Assembly: GCA_020796225.1 (NCBI GenBank)
Contig: CM036754.1
Coordinates: 69,897,940-69,961,939, forward strand
Direction of reading: 5' to 3'
DNA: 64,000 nt
Source: Arion vulgaris
Taxonomy: Eukaryota > Mollusca > Gastropoda > Stylommatophora > Arionidae
Shown: positions 1 to 10,900 of the stretch, piece after piece
How positions within the stretch are numbered: the stretch's first letter is position 1
How the letters are laid out: each line of letters opens with the position of its first letter
Notes under the pieces: model-generated
What the model was told of the DNA's origin: nothing
The model's database searches: none
Seen by the model: the letters and a program-made list of their open reading frames with translations, nothing else
Translations under genes and position numbers: made by a program

Positions 1-87
1 CTCATGCATTCATTTACCAAACTCCTGGTGCATCCTCTATACATAAGATGGATAGGTGATGCGCTGTTCAAAATGAAGGTTGTACTG

Positions 88-533
88 CCAGTGGGTGCTA
101 TGCAAATGCCTTGTCTGTCTAGCCAGTGGGGACTATGAGAATGCCTTGTCTGTCTAGCCTGTGGGGACTATGAGAATGCCTTGTCTGTCTAGCCAGTGTG
201 GGCTATGAGAATGCATTGTCTGTCTAGCCAGTGGGGACTATGAGAATGCCTTGTCTGTCTAGCCTGTGGGGACTATGAAACTGCCTTGTCTGTCTAGCCT
301 GTGGGGACTATGAGAATGCCTTGTCTGTCTAGCCAGTGGGGGCTATGAGAATGCATTGTCTGTCTAGCCAGTGGGGGATATGAGAATGCCTTATCTGTCT
401 AGCCAGTGGGGACTATGAGAATGCCTTGTCTGTCTAGCCAGTGGGGACTATGAGAATGCCTTGTCTGTCTAGCCAGTGGGGACTATGAGAATGCCTTGTC
501 TGTCTAGCCAGTGGGGACTATGAAAATGTCTTG
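88..533. repeat. 35-bp minisatellite, about 13 copies
   Basis: The unit reads approximately AGTGGGGACTATGAGAATG followed by CCTTGTCTGTCTAGCC, repeated head to tail. Copies differ by single substitutions (for example gggg/gtgg, gagaatg/gaaactg) and keep a constant 35-bp period. No open frame of note is present. Confidence 0.95.
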
Positions 534-536
534 TGG

Positions 537-572
537 GTAAAGTAGAACGGTACAAGAGGAATTATTATTATT
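537..572 (+). mobile_element. LINE-2 3' terminal remnant with (ATT)n tail
   Basis: The stretch GTAGAACGGTACAAGAGGAA followed by ATTATTATTATT matches the ends of the LINE-2 copies at 35,400-35,745 (plus) and 19,528-19,835 (minus), which also finish in a cggtacgaggggaaat motif plus (ATT)n. Only the last 36 bases survive, directly abutting the 35-bp array. Confidence 0.5.
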
Positions 573-935
573 CTGCTCTTTATTTCTGATCGGCAACTGT
601 AATCTTATGTTACCAGGACTCAGTGGTATTTTAATTGCTTTACTTTTCTTAGATCAGTCACATTTACTGTGTTGGTGCATAAGTGTATAGTAATGTATCC
701 ATATAGTCCGTTTTCATTACTTCCTAGAGTACAGATGCACGGCTAAACTGACAATATGAACATTACAAATATATTGACATGAAGTAATCCAGCCGTCTGA
801 GGTCTGTCGCAAAAACCGATCGACATATAACACTTCTCACTGGCCCGCAGCACATAAACAGGAGTTGGAGGGATCAAGATGGTATCTCGTTGATATATTG
901 AGTTTGAAAGCCGGCATATTCAAATGTAAAAGCTA
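573..935. other. No recognisable feature
   Basis: I see no coding frame, tRNA-like head or tandem structure here. It is ordinary AT-rich sequence between a LINE tail and a GT-rich array. Confidence 0.5.
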
Positions 936-939
936 ATGT

Positions 940-1535
940 GTTGTAAATTTATATATATATATATGTATGGATGTTTGTGTGGGATGTGTTTGAGTGTTTG
1001 ACAAGTGCATGTGTATGTAAGTGTACTGTCTGTGAATTTGTGAGTGAGTTTAGGTGTTAGTTGGTATACGTATGTGTGTGGCGTGTGTGTGAGTGTGTGT
1101 GTATGTGAGTGTGCTGTATTAGAATTTGTGAGTGTGTGTTGGTGTACGTAGGTATGTAGCACGTCTGTGTGGGTACGTGTGTTTGTAAGTGTGCTGTCTG
1201 AGAATGTGTGAGTGTGAGTTGATGTACGTATATGTGTGGCGTGTGTGTGTGAGTACGTGCGTATGTGAGTGTGTTTTCTGAGAATGTGTGAGTGCGAGTG
1301 TGGGTTGGTGTACGTATGTGTGTGGCGTAGTCGAAGGGCAAATGCTCAGATGACTGCTGGATGGGAAAAGTAAGTAAAGTATGTGGGTAGTGTGTGTGTG
1401 AGGGTGTGAGTGTATGTGTATGGGAGTGTGCATGTTTGCGTGTGTGTGTATGTGTGTATGCACGCGTATGTGAGTGTATATGCGTGTGAGTGTAGTGTGT
1501 GTGTGAGTGTAGTTTGTGTATGTGTGTGTAGTGTA
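940..1535. repeat. GT-rich low-complexity block with about 82-bp higher-order period
   Basis: Runs of TG, TGTA and GTGAG dominate. On top of the dinucleotide bias a longer phrase recurs about every 82 bases (near 1,026, 1,112, 1,192 and 1,274): a ctgtctgagaat motif, then gtgtgagtg, then ttggtgtacgta. Apparent His/Thr-rich frames on the minus strand are translation of this repeat, not genes. Confidence 0.85.
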
Positions 1536-1544
1536 GCGTGTGTC

Positions 1545-1900
1545 TATCATCATCAAGGTGCGTATCCTTTATAGGACGTTGCTCTCTTTACAGCGCATCT
1601 GAAATTCACTCTGTCTCTGCCAGTTCACCCACTTCGTCGATGGTCATATTCATGGTTTCTTTTATATCTTGTAACCATCTTCTTCTTGGTCTGCCTCTGC
1701 GTCCTGGGGCTCTGCCCTCCAATATTGTTCTCTCCAGGCTATCGTGACGCTTGATGTGACCAAAGTATATAATTTCTCTGTATAGTATAATGTTTATCAG
1801 CAAATTGTTGTTAACATTCAGCTCTTTCAGGACATCAGTGTTCTTCCTTTTTTCTGTCCATGGTATTCGTATGATCTTTCTGTGATATTACGTTTCGAAG
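1545..1900 (-). mobile_element. LINE-1 C-terminal fragment (non-LTR retrotransposon)
   Basis: On the minus strand the translation contains YFGHIKRHDSLERTILEG, then GRRGRPRRRWLQDIKETMN, then a DEVGEL motif. This is the C-terminal region found after the RT domain in many non-LTR elements of invertebrates. It ends in a CCTTGATGATGATG-type tail at the low-coordinate side. A close paralogue lies at 51,850-52,095. It has lost the RT domain (5' truncation) and has internal stops beyond the conserved block. Confidence 0.85.
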
Positions 1901-2039
1901 GACTGGATTTTCATTTTTTTTGTCTGTGTAATGTCCATGATTCGCAACCATTGTTAGCTCACTACGCAGAAATTGAGAAGATTATATACAGATTACGCTT
2001 GTAGGCTTCATGTAAAGAAGTTTAAACTTCATCAATCAA

Positions 2040-2335
2040 TCAATTACCACGCCTATCGGCCTAGGTGATCATGTCTCTCCACAACTCTCACACCTTGGTG
2101 GAGTTAATCAATTCTGACGTTGATCTTTTGTCAAACCACGATATCAGAACACTCAACATCTTGTCCCTCTGTATTCCACGATCTCTCATTCCTTGATTTT
2201 TACCTGCTGTCACCAAATGTTCTACACCTCCTCTTCACAATATATACATGAAGAATCTTGATTGTCTGATTCATTTTCTTGTGATATTGATTCTTGTAAC
2301 TTCCTACACATGTTTACAACATAGCTATTTAGTAC
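2040..2335 (-). mobile_element. LINE-3 C-terminal fragment
   Basis: The minus strand carries the same block as 25,390-25,790 (+), 16,320-16,735 (+) and 62,745-63,240 (-): a 'GLEHLVTTGKI...RDRGRQ' region, then a 'D.LTSWFDK.STSEL' region, here with frameshifts and stops. No catalytic domain remains. Confidence 0.65.
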
Positions 2336-2489
2336 CAATCAATCACACTGTTTTATCAAAAAGTCATTTTCCATGGGGACAATCCTTCCCCCAATTGGCT
2401 TAACGTATTTATGTTCATGACTATTATATATATATAATCAAATAGCTTGTCCTGAGCAGAACTTTTCCACCCTAACAGTCCTTCAGAAT

Positions 2490-2695
2490 TTCTCTCTCTC
2501 TCTCTCATAGGCCAAATGACCTGCTTCTGCAGCGGTCATGTTCAAACCATCAGTTATATCCTGAATCCATCTTCTCCATGGTCTTCCTCTTCTCCTCTTT
2601 GCCGGGATGCCTCCTTCCATGATGGTCTTCTCAACCCTTGATGTCTCATTACATGTCCAAAGTACTTTAATTTTCTCACTCTTATTTGTAGCATC
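2490..2695 (-). mobile_element. LINE-1-like C-terminal fragment
   Basis: Reading the minus strand gives LLMLQIRVRKLKYFGHVMRH, then QGLRR, then after a frameshift an RRGRPW-like stretch and a WIQDI.DGLNM-like stretch. This is the same post-RT signature as the 1,545-1,900 copy but a different subfamily. It is bounded by a (TA/TGTA)n tract on the right and (TC)n on the left. Confidence 0.7.
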
Positions 2696-2699
2696 AGCA

Positions 2700-2719
2700 G
2701 TTTCTTATATATGTATATA

Positions 2720-2758
<39 letters not shown>

Positions 2759-2806
2759 ATGTGTGTATGTATGTGTATGTATGTATGTGTGTATATGTAT
2801 GTATAA
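2700..2806. repeat. TA / TGTA microsatellite
   Basis: Alternating TATATA and TGTATG tracts about 105 bp long, sitting exactly between a LINE fragment and a SINE-C copy. Confidence 0.95.
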
Positions 2807-2909
2807 TGAATGAAGATCGTGGCATATCCTTTACATGACGTCCCCATCAACCACAGTAAACGAGTCATCGATTTTCTAGGCACCACTTATACGTTCAGTA
2901 GTTTGCGGT

Positions 2910-2948
<39 letters not shown>
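2807..2948 (-). mobile_element. SINE-C 3' part plus (TA)n
   Basis: The block gatcgtggcatatccttta through gttcagtagtttgcggttg recurs at 23,647, 31,524 and 32,010 (same orientation) and at 60,855 (opposite). The 32,010 copy continues into a tRNA-like head on the minus strand, so this is the body/3' end of a tRNA-derived SINE. Here it terminates in a pure (TA) run at 2,917-2,948. Confidence 0.75.
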
Positions 2949-2950
<2 letters not shown>

Positions 2951-3164
2951 ATAAAGAGTGTTTATAAAGCTGGAGTGCTGTTATCTTTAAAGTAGATATG
3001 AAATACACCAAGCAATGTTAGAAGCGATCTAAAATCTTAATGTAAGTAAGGTGAATGTTCTATTCATATCGCAGAAAGACAATAACATGAAGACCTTATG
3101 TTCAAGTTGAGCGCTTAAGGCGTAAAATAACCCATGGACGAAATCGAAAATTCCTGTTTAATGG

Positions 3165-3470
3165 GGGTTGGTTGTTGTATATGTTTGATAGAACACTGTA
3201 TGTTTCTTAGCAACGTTAAGGAGTGCTATGAGTACAAAGTTTTTTTATTTGATGTAAAATGTTAATAATACTGACATTCCTTAGTGTTAAACTTAACTTG
3301 TTACATAATATAACCTTGATTTAGCATATTGTGTTGATTTTGAAATGACTTATTCGTCTTTGCAAAAAAACAATGAAATGCGAGGTCAGAGGACGGTTTG
3401 GGTATTATTTCCTAGAACTTTTACCTGAGCCCGCCGCCCGTATGTTATCTGAGGCCACGAATAACCCTTG
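3165..3470. repeat. Dispersed repeat E (two copies in window)
   Basis: The interval is alignable by eye to 51,205-51,490: both have a gtttgat..agcactg start, a gtgttaaacttaacttgtt core, an ataata...cttgatttaac stretch and an aatgcgaggtc motif followed by gag.ccgc.gcccgta. Element class is not recognisable and no ends or duplications are evident. Confidence 0.55.
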
Positions 3471-3479
3471 GCAGTTGAA

Positions 3480-3925
3480 AATACATACGAGTAATCTGTA
3501 AAACAGCTGAGCGGATACAATTTGTTGACCAAAAATTGTTTAATTGCTACAAATTCTCATCATCCTTAACTTATATATGGTGTAACAGTCCAGGGTGAAG
3601 AAATGGATGGGGGAATATCCTAGTCACTGCAAGACATAAAAGGTAATGTGATAGTGTGGGTAGTCATGCCAACACCAAGCACGGTAAAGCCAGAAAGAGA
3701 GATATGTGTCCTGGTCACTAGTATATCTCAGTCATTCGTATCCACATGCTCTCTCTCTGTCTTACTCAAGTCGATATTCAAATTTATATGTTTATTTAAC
3801 TATTTCTCAACAAACAAATAAATGTTTTTATCACATGTAGAATACATCATTTCAAATGACATAAACCCAACAACAAAATTAATATATGTAAACACTTTTC
3901 TAACATCTAAAAGAATATCTTTAAC
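3480..3925. other. No recognisable feature
   Basis: AT-rich sequence with no coding signature, tRNA-like box pair or tandem structure seen. Confidence 0.5.
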
Positions 3926-4152
3926 TTAACCCTTTAGCTGCTAAGGACGTATATATACGTTTTCCCCATTCACTTTTAAAGACGCATTAACACGTCTGTT
4001 ATTATCTCTCCTCTTTCGGATAAAGACGTGTTAACACGTTATACATTACTACTGTCACTGCTATAGGCATACATACACGTTTGTGACCTAGAAACAAAGA
4101 GTAGCTATTTTTAGCTCAGCCTTCAGAAAGTATGTAGCAGCGAAAGGGTTAA
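3926..4152. mobile_element. piggyBac-type MITE, 227 bp including TTAA sites
   Basis: The left end reads TTAACCCTTTAGCTGCTAA and the right end is its inverse, TGTAGCAGCGAAAGGGTTAA. TTAA target sites plus CCCTTT-type inverted termini are characteristic of piggyBac non-autonomous elements. The interior has several short palindromes (acgtatatatacgt, acgtgttaacacgt) and no coding potential. Both ends are intact, so the element looks structurally complete. Confidence 0.85.
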
Positions 4153-4229
4153 TTATATATCTCTAATATAACGTACCTAATGTTCCACTCTGGCTTATAT
4201 CCATAAGAAGTATAAACACAACTTGATCT

Positions 4230-4825
4230 ATTCCTATGCAAGTCTATGTGTCCAGTACTGAGGGTTCTCTGAAGATGATGATAATGAAGACTTCAGAGTC
4301 ATTAAGAGACAGTATGTCTCAGCGATGTTCTCACGAAGGTCTCAGGATGTTCTCACGAAGGTCTATTCTTCTAGAACTGCTGATGATGAAGATGAAGACT
4401 TTAAAGTCATTTGGGAGACAGTATGTCTCAGCGATGTTCTCACGAAGGTCTCAGCGATGTTCTCACGAAGGTCTATTCTTCTAGAACTGCTGATGATGAA
4501 GATGAAGACTTCAAAGTCGTTTGGGAGACAGCATGTCTCAGCGGATGTTCTCACGAAGGTCTATTCGTCTAGAACTGCTGATGATGAAGATGAAGACTTT
4601 AAAGTCATTTGGGAGACAGTATGTCTCAGCGATGTTCTCACGAAGGTCTCAGCGATGTTCTCACGAAGGTCTATTCTTCTAGAACTGCTGATGATGAAGA
4701 TGAAGACTTCAAAGTCGTTTGGGAGACAGCATGTCTCAGCGGATGTTCTCACGAAGGTCTATTCTTCTAGAACTGTTGATGATGACGTCAAAGTCATTAA
4801 GAGACAGTATGTCTCAGGTCTGGAC
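4230..4825. repeat. 198-bp tandem repeat (about 109 + 89 bp sub-units)
   Basis: The segment at 4,363-4,560 is repeated almost exactly at 4,561-4,758, with partial copies either side. Each 198-bp unit holds two related sub-units containing TTCTAGAACTGCTGATGATG, a GAAGA-rich acidic stretch, and the hairpin GAGACAGTATGTCTC followed by GTTCTCACGAAGG. Because 198 is divisible by three, frames on both strands stay open: a 169-residue plus-strand frame with DDEDED blocks, and minus-strand frames. That openness is arithmetical, and I do not call a gene. Confidence 0.9.
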
Positions 4826-4829
4826 CGTA

Positions 4830-5140
4830 TCTAACGTATACCTCCGGCTGGAGTTCTCTACTGGCTTTTTTCTTATTCTGCGCTAGTCTGTGCCAGAGTT
4901 CTCTGCTTCTGTCTATGCCAGAGTTTTCTTGACTGCTCTCTGTCCGTCTTCTGTATGATCAGACAGTATCTTGTAGTGACTTCTAATTTACTGGTTCTCA
5001 GCCAGACTCTACCTCTGTGTGTTTACTGGCCTCTTCTCTAACTGTCTGTTCTACTTTTCTGGCCTCACTATCCTCTCCTCTAACTGTCTGTCTGTGGCCC
5101 TCTCTATCCTCCTCTCTTCTCTTCTGCCTGTGCTAGACCC
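4830..5140. repeat. Pyrimidine-rich degenerate repeat
   Basis: Loosely repeated phrases of the kind tgccagagttctc, tctgtctg and tctctaactgtctgt fill this stretch. Period is irregular. A short (TA)n run follows at 5,144-5,162. Confidence 0.5.
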
Positions 5141-5164
5141 TGGTATATATATATATATATATGG

Positions 5165-5605
5165 TCCCGTTTCCTTTGATTTACGACATCAAAGACATCA
5201 ATGAATTATCAGATGTCACCCAGATTGTCGCAAAAATAGTCTGAATTTCAGTTACATTTTCAACACTCACCCAGACCCTCATAAGCCAAAAAAGTACAAC
5301 ACGATTTGACAGTCTCTGTGTATGTACGCTGACAACTTCCTGTTTTTGAATTGAGATCAAGAGACAATGCCGCACTGCAACAATATTTCTGCGCAGCTGT
5401 CAACGCCCGCCATTACTGGGAAACATTGTCGAAATAAGTAACGATTACTCCCCGATGGAGGAGATGAGAGAACTGGCCTAGCAATAACACTATTACATTG
5501 GGACCCTCACCTGTGCTTCTGAGATCGTGCACTGTCCATGAGATCTTGCTGTGTAAGAAAGAAATCAAAGTGTACATGGTTTATTCCCCACAGTGTGGTG
5601 ATGAT
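5165..5605. other. No recognisable feature
   Basis: Non-repetitive within this window, and no coding frame longer than background. Confidence 0.45.
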
Positions 5606-5611
5606 GGTCAT

Positions 5612-5669
5612 ATCAATCAATCAATCAATCAATCAATCAATTAATCAATCAATCAATCAATTAATCAAT
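5612..5669. repeat. (ATCA)n tetranucleotide
   Basis: About 14 copies of TCAA/ATCA with two interruptions (taa for caa). Confidence 0.95.
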
Positions 5670-5760
5670 GTAATGGTTGTCTGCTACAAAAGACATTTAT
5701 TTCTACAAAATTACACGGCCTTTATCAAATTTTCGCTATATAAGTAAAAATAAAATTAAA

Positions 5761-5925
5761 GAACCCTTTTTATACTACGTGGTATATAGGGTAATACGGT
5801 GTTAGACCAGTATTTTTCATTGACCGTCGGACCACGATGGGTAATGTGGTCAACATGAACCCGGCCGTCATTACTTTCCAGTGCTTTTCCTCGTACCCAA
5901 TTGAGACTTGGTCGACCTGAAAGCC
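5761..5925 (-). mobile_element. SINE-E fragment lacking its tRNA-like head
   Basis: The stretch matches 49,695-49,860: shared blocks include ggtatatagggtaatac, a tcattgaccgtcgg motif, acgatgggtaatgtggtca and gagacttggtcgacctgaaag. The 49.7-kb copy continues into a tRNA-like head on the minus strand, absent here. Confidence 0.7.
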
Positions 5926-6184
5926 TAAATTTCGCTATTTAATATAACTAAAATTGCAGCTTAATGTGTGCAGACATTTACGAAGCGAAAAGAAACAATC
6001 AAGAGCTAATTCAACCAAAGTGTAATCGACCTCACAGTCAGAAAGGGCTCTCAGTGTAGATTCACTGTTTGGCATAGATCACAAAGCCCAAATATACGGC
6101 AAAAAGATGATCGTAAAGGCGTACATCAAAGCCAAAATATAATCCCAAACGGATCGTTCTAGGGCTAGCAACTCTAGTAAATAA

Positions 6185-6340
6185 ACAGCTGGCTGAAATC
6201 GGGTGGGTGTGCCTAGTCACCATGGACAAAAAATCCGCACAACGTAAAAAGACGTTCTTGTCAAAGATCAATTATATATCACACAAAGAAGGATAACATT
6301 GGCCGTAATGAACGAAAGAGAGAAGAAAAACCGAAGTGTA
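6185..6340 (+). mobile_element. SINE-B 3' half, diverged
   Basis: The motif order ggctgaaatcgg, gtgcct, caacgta, acg.tcttg.caaagat, atcacaaag, ggccgtaa.gaacgaa and a purine-rich GA tail matches the 3' half of the full SINE-B at 33,050-33,308. The shared core containing ATGTCGTAAGAGGCGACTAA is missing. Confidence 0.55.
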
Positions 6341-6429
6341 TTTATCAATGCGGTAAGGACTGATGCAGTTGTAATGCATCAAACAAATGTACAAACAAAC
6401 AAGGATAAAAAGCTTCCAAGAATTATTAG

Positions 6430-6629
6430 TTATGTCTGAACATGCCAGACAGAGTCGTCTTCGTGGTAGAGAGAGAAGTTATACTAATCACCTTCTCATG
6501 GGTACGGTGAGCAAATGGATTTTAGGATGGCTGCTGTAGCGGAGGACATAGCACGCATGGTAATGCTCAATGTGCATTGACGTTGATCGCATAACATAAC
6601 ATAACATAACATAACATAACATAACATAA
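6430..6629 (+). mobile_element. RNase H-type LINE 3' end with (CATAA)n tail
   Basis: The segment is homologous to 48,990-49,160: both contain cagagtcgtcttcgtggtag, agagagaag, ttctcatgggtacggtgagc and gcggagga.a.agcacgca. The other copy lies directly downstream of an RNase H coding remnant. Here the end runs into eight or so CATAA units (6,588-6,629), read as the retrotransposon's simple-repeat tail. Confidence 0.7.
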
Positions 6630-7235
6630 GAGATAGAAGCGTATTGGAATGTGAAGTTGGTTAGGTAGTCACGGATCTAACGTCACGGCAACGGGTTGAA
6701 TCACAGATGCTATCTATGTGCCTGTGCCAGTGGGCACCGAGCAAAATATGCATCATTGTCTCACATGTACTTGTGAAGGAAACCGAAGTTCCGAAACAAA
6801 CCATGAACTTACGCACGTAATAAATGTATAGGACATCCGCCAGGATACCAATATCAACAACAATCATCCGTCTTGTAAATTTGTTGCCGAAGAAACAACG
6901 TCACGAAAAATCTAGCAACCTATACCAGCAGTACTAATAAGGCAACCGCCAGATCGCTTAGTAAGAGTTCAGTTACTAATATTGCAGCAACGTGTTGTTA
7001 ATGAAAGGAGACATGTAGTGTTTCATTATTCTCTAAGGTGTGTTGCACAGGTGTGCAATAGATGTGTGACTGTCATGGAGCTTATACCACAGGTAGTGGT
7101 AAACGATCGGTAAGTGGGCATAAAGAAATGCTTTTAAGACACTCTACAATTTTTAAAAACGTAATCAATATAGTCACCACTTTCTATGAATCTCTTTCGC
7201 AAGATCGCCAAATGTTAGCGTTGCAATAAAAGACA
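6630..7235. other. No recognisable gene
   Basis: Near 6,690 there is a B-box-like gggttgaatcac, but I could not place a convincing A box at the right spacing, so no SINE or tRNA is called. Nothing else is evident. Confidence 0.4.
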
Positions 7236-7238
7236 ACA

Positions 7239-7640
7239 AATGCAGTAGTTTGGACATTTAATGAGAATGAATTACAAGCAACCACCAATAACAGCATCGA
7301 ATAAAAGGAGATCAGTACTAGAGCAAGGGAAGACCAAGAAAAAGATGAATAGACAATATCATGACCACACTACATAAACACGGATATAGCACAACAAGGG
7401 CGACTCATCTGGCCCTAGAACGCAAATTAAAGCTCCTACGCTTAGCGGAAAGAGTGAACAACCAATTTCATCTTCCACCTGGAAATAGACAATAGACAAA
7501 ATAGGCAACAAGAGAAACTAGTATAGACGCAATTCGTCTTACTACAGAGGCGCAAAGAAAATTAGCACAGACATAATATACAGCACCCACATATCCAACT
7601 CTGTTCTGTGGTAGTGGATTGTTTACCAGGGATAGAATCT
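7239..7640 (+). mobile_element. LINE-5 3' region fragment
   Basis: The run tttggacatttaatgagaatg, then caaccaccaataacagca, then agcaagggaagaccaagaaa matches the C-terminal coding and 3' region of the larger LINE-5 copy at 39,255-39,640. It encodes the corresponding 'FGHLMRM...PPITAS' segment with stops and frameshifts, so it is dead. Confidence 0.8.
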
Positions 7641-7649
7641 ACAGTCACA

Positions 7650-7980
7650 TCAACGCACACCAAAGATAAGCAACAAAACACGTCTGAGGCTGTTGTCATG
7701 ATTGCTTATGATTGTCGGCTACTAATACCAGAATTACACACATTTGATTGAATCGGTCTTGAATATGTGATTTGTGGTGTCCTGTGTCGAAAGATAAGAA
7801 CGGTCGGAGTATAATATAAAGAGATGACGAAATAACAGATGTTAGCCGTAGTAACTGAAAAACGGTAATTGAAGTATAAAAACAGTGGTTAATGTAATGA
7901 TAAAAAAGTGGTTATTATAATGATAAAAACAGTGGTTAATGTAAGGATAGAATTATGTAGAGAACATGTAAAGGTCCTAC
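7650..7980. other. Presumed intron of the gene at 7,981-14,006, with LINE-3-like tail
   Basis: At 7,668-7,710 a block acgtctgaggctgttgtcat resembles the 3' end of LINE-3 (see 62,745 and 16,785). The rest, including a duplicated taaaa(a/c)agtggtta motif at 7,876-7,940, is unassigned. On the minus strand this lies immediately after the predicted splice donor. Confidence 0.45.
7979..7980 (-). promoter_or_regulatory. Predicted 5' splice site (GT donor)
   Basis: On the minus strand the coding frame reads ...ACTGTCTCAG|GTAGGACC, a good CAG|GTAGG donor. Beyond it the frame continues only into a hydrophobic low-complexity tail from the TAAAAACAGTGG repeat. With the four homopolymer breaks bridged, the exon leaves one base over, giving a phase-1 junction. 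Confidence 0.65.
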
Positions 7981-10900
7981 CTGAGACAGTCCCTTGCTTG
8001 CATTCACAGATACCATTGGAAGATGGATCCCTTTTCCCACCTTTCTTTACTCGTCTGTTATATTTCTTATGTGCACGACATCCAACTGCTCTTCCTTTAT
8101 TGCCCCTCGTCTTGCAGGATGAAACATTTGACTTCTCAGGCGGTTTTTGAAATCCTTCCCTGGTAGTTTTGTTTGCTTTCGAGAAAATATTCGATTTTGT
8201 TGGTGATTTTCGTGTAAACAATGATTTCATGGAAATCCGAAGTCCCTTACCCTTGAATGAAGATTTGGACTTGGAAACACGAGCACGCGACTTTTTTACA
8301 GTTCCAGTTGGTAGTTTATAGGTGCCTGACGACATCTTATTAAAGCTTCATCGCCTTCAATTACCTCATCGGATTCTGCGTTTTCTATGACAACCAGAGG
8401 TCGCTCATTGCTGTCCGAGTCGTCGTCATCAGGTTTAGTATTAATAATACCAACTCTCTGGTCATAGTTCTCTTGACATGGTCCAAATGTCTCTGGAATG
8501 TCAGAAATTTGGGATTGTACAATCGAATTCTCTTCTGAATTAGTATATACTTGTTTGATGTCGTCACTTATGTTCTCGTCTAGTGACATCTTGCATTCAA
8601 TTTGTTCAAAATTTGAACCATAATTTTGTGTTTCAACCATACTTCCTGGAGACACGCTGATTTCTTTCAATCTTCTTGATTTAGGCTGAAGACATAGACC
8701 AGAAACAAACCGAAGCATTTCGAAATTTTTGTTGTCCTCTTCGTTAGCACTACTTAATCCTTGAGTTAATCTGGCGTATGGTGTATCACTGTCCATTAAT
8801 GGTTCTACTGACATAAATCTCTCAAATGGTGGTCTTTTAGACACTGTAGTTGAGCAATTATTTGCAGGGGAAATACTTTGTTTGTTTTCTCCAGAGAACG
8901 AGTTGGTACGTCTACTCCTTTTCATTGCCTTTGTTTTTGAAATATTCTCTCTTAAATCTGAAACCATCAAAGATAGCTCGGATTTTTCTGATCAAGTTGT
9001 AAAATGGAGACATCATGTTAGCATTTCTTTCATCCCCTTTGATACTTGGACTATTGAGAGCACTGATGCAGGATCCTTCACTGAAACATGTCGAGGATAA
9101 TCCCATGGATGAACGTCGACTAGGAACACCTGCTTTTGAATGTGACTTTAGCTTTTCAGGATCGGCTTGTGGGTATACCAGAGTCGCATCGCTATCATCA
9201 CTTTCATATTCATCACAATTATGATGGTGACGATTTCCAGTTTAGGTAAACTTACTCCATGAATGTATCGTGAGTTGCATGTAGTATGTCCTAACTGAGA
9301 CTTAAATCTAGTGCTTGTTAAGTCGTAACTGTATCTATAGATACTAGTATTGGGTGGTTTGTGGTGACTTTCACTGATCGCTCTAGTAGGACTTTTGTTG
9401 TAAGGACTGAGAAGGCTAGAGGGTGATCTGAACGGTGAAGACGATCGTGATATGCTCTTCGGATGAGACTGTCTAGGCAAATCAGGACTAATGAAACAAG
9501 AGTGTGACGTCCCCGATGGAGACGACGTTGATGGAGTTATTTCTCCCTTGGAGCACAGTGACGACGGCGAGCTGATAGTGATCTTTGGGACCTGCACCGA
9601 CAGTTTCGGTGCATGCGACTCTGATTTTACCACGTCCTTCTGCGATTTCAGATCAAATTCATTTTCACAAGTCTTCAATTGAGACTGTACACTAGAAGCT
9701 TTTGAATTTGATATCTTCGTTCTTACTTGTTTGCTCTGATATTGATTGCTTAACCCAAGAGATACATTATTTCTTTGTTGATGGCCATGAGAGCTACAGT
9801 ATCCAGGAGATGTATACTCGGTCAGATTCGGTGGAGATCCATACTCAGAGTTTTCTGGTGAATGACCAATCTGTATTGATAGTGGTGTGTTTAATGTTAA
9901 AGTAGGCAGGTATACCGATGTAGGAATACAGTTTGAAATATTCGTTACTGGGTACACGTTACATGGTCCATGAGAAGCTCCTTGGTTTGTGAAAAGAAAA
10001 AGTGGAGTTGCAATAGTAGTTGTTGTTCTAGAGCCAAGGTAATGTCTACTTTCGGTAGATGTAACTGAATAATTCATTGGAGTTTCAGTTGATGAAACGG
10101 ACAGTTGTCTGACATTAGTTGTAACCGGAGTTGAACAATTACTAAGTGATACTGAGTTGAATGTTGATGTTTGTACGATGGTAATATTTGAGTGTTTTCC
10201 TGACATTATCGTAGCATTATTTATTGCCTCCCTGTTAATGTCACGATCACTTCCCTCGTGAGCTATACGAGACACATCAGAACTAGATTTGAATCGTCCA
10301 GGACAAGAGTAGTCCAATCCCATGAGGTCTGTATCTTTTGTAATTTCTGTTTTAACTTCGGCTGGGAATTGATGAAGCGTTTCTATTGGGGTTCTATTTA
10401 GATCTGTGTGGCTCTCTTCCTCGAGTGGTGGGGATGTTACCTCTCGTTTGACAGCGGTATCGGTAACCAGTACCTCAGTAACTTGTCCTGCATCACATCT
10501 CTCAGACTTGATGCTACTGTCAAAGTTAAAGAATAATGAAGAGTCATCGGTTCTGTCATTTGGTAGACATGACTCTTGAGGTATGGTCTGCTTGTCCACC
10601 TGCATCGTGTAAACTTTTCCTCCATCCGTACTGTCAGTGTTACCTTGGCATCTGCACCTACATTTGCAACAACGTTTATTACGTCCAGCATTGAAAGACT
10701 TTTGACTTGAGGAAACTTTCTTAATATTTCCTCCATGTCGTCCACGAGACGTCCATCGCTTTAATAAACGATTTCCAGTAAGCAAACTCTTGATATCAGA
10801 GCCATTACGCTTCCTGGTAGCATCTTTTTGTTCCGGAGACCAAAGCTGACTGCACACACTAGTAGACATTTGAAACACATCTGATTCAAACACATTTCTA

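Noticed and set aside
8882..10745. Short open frames on both strands inside 7,981-14,006 (for example 9,491-9,682 plus, 10,437-10,745 minus)
   Set aside because: Shadows of the large minus-strand coding exon in other frames.
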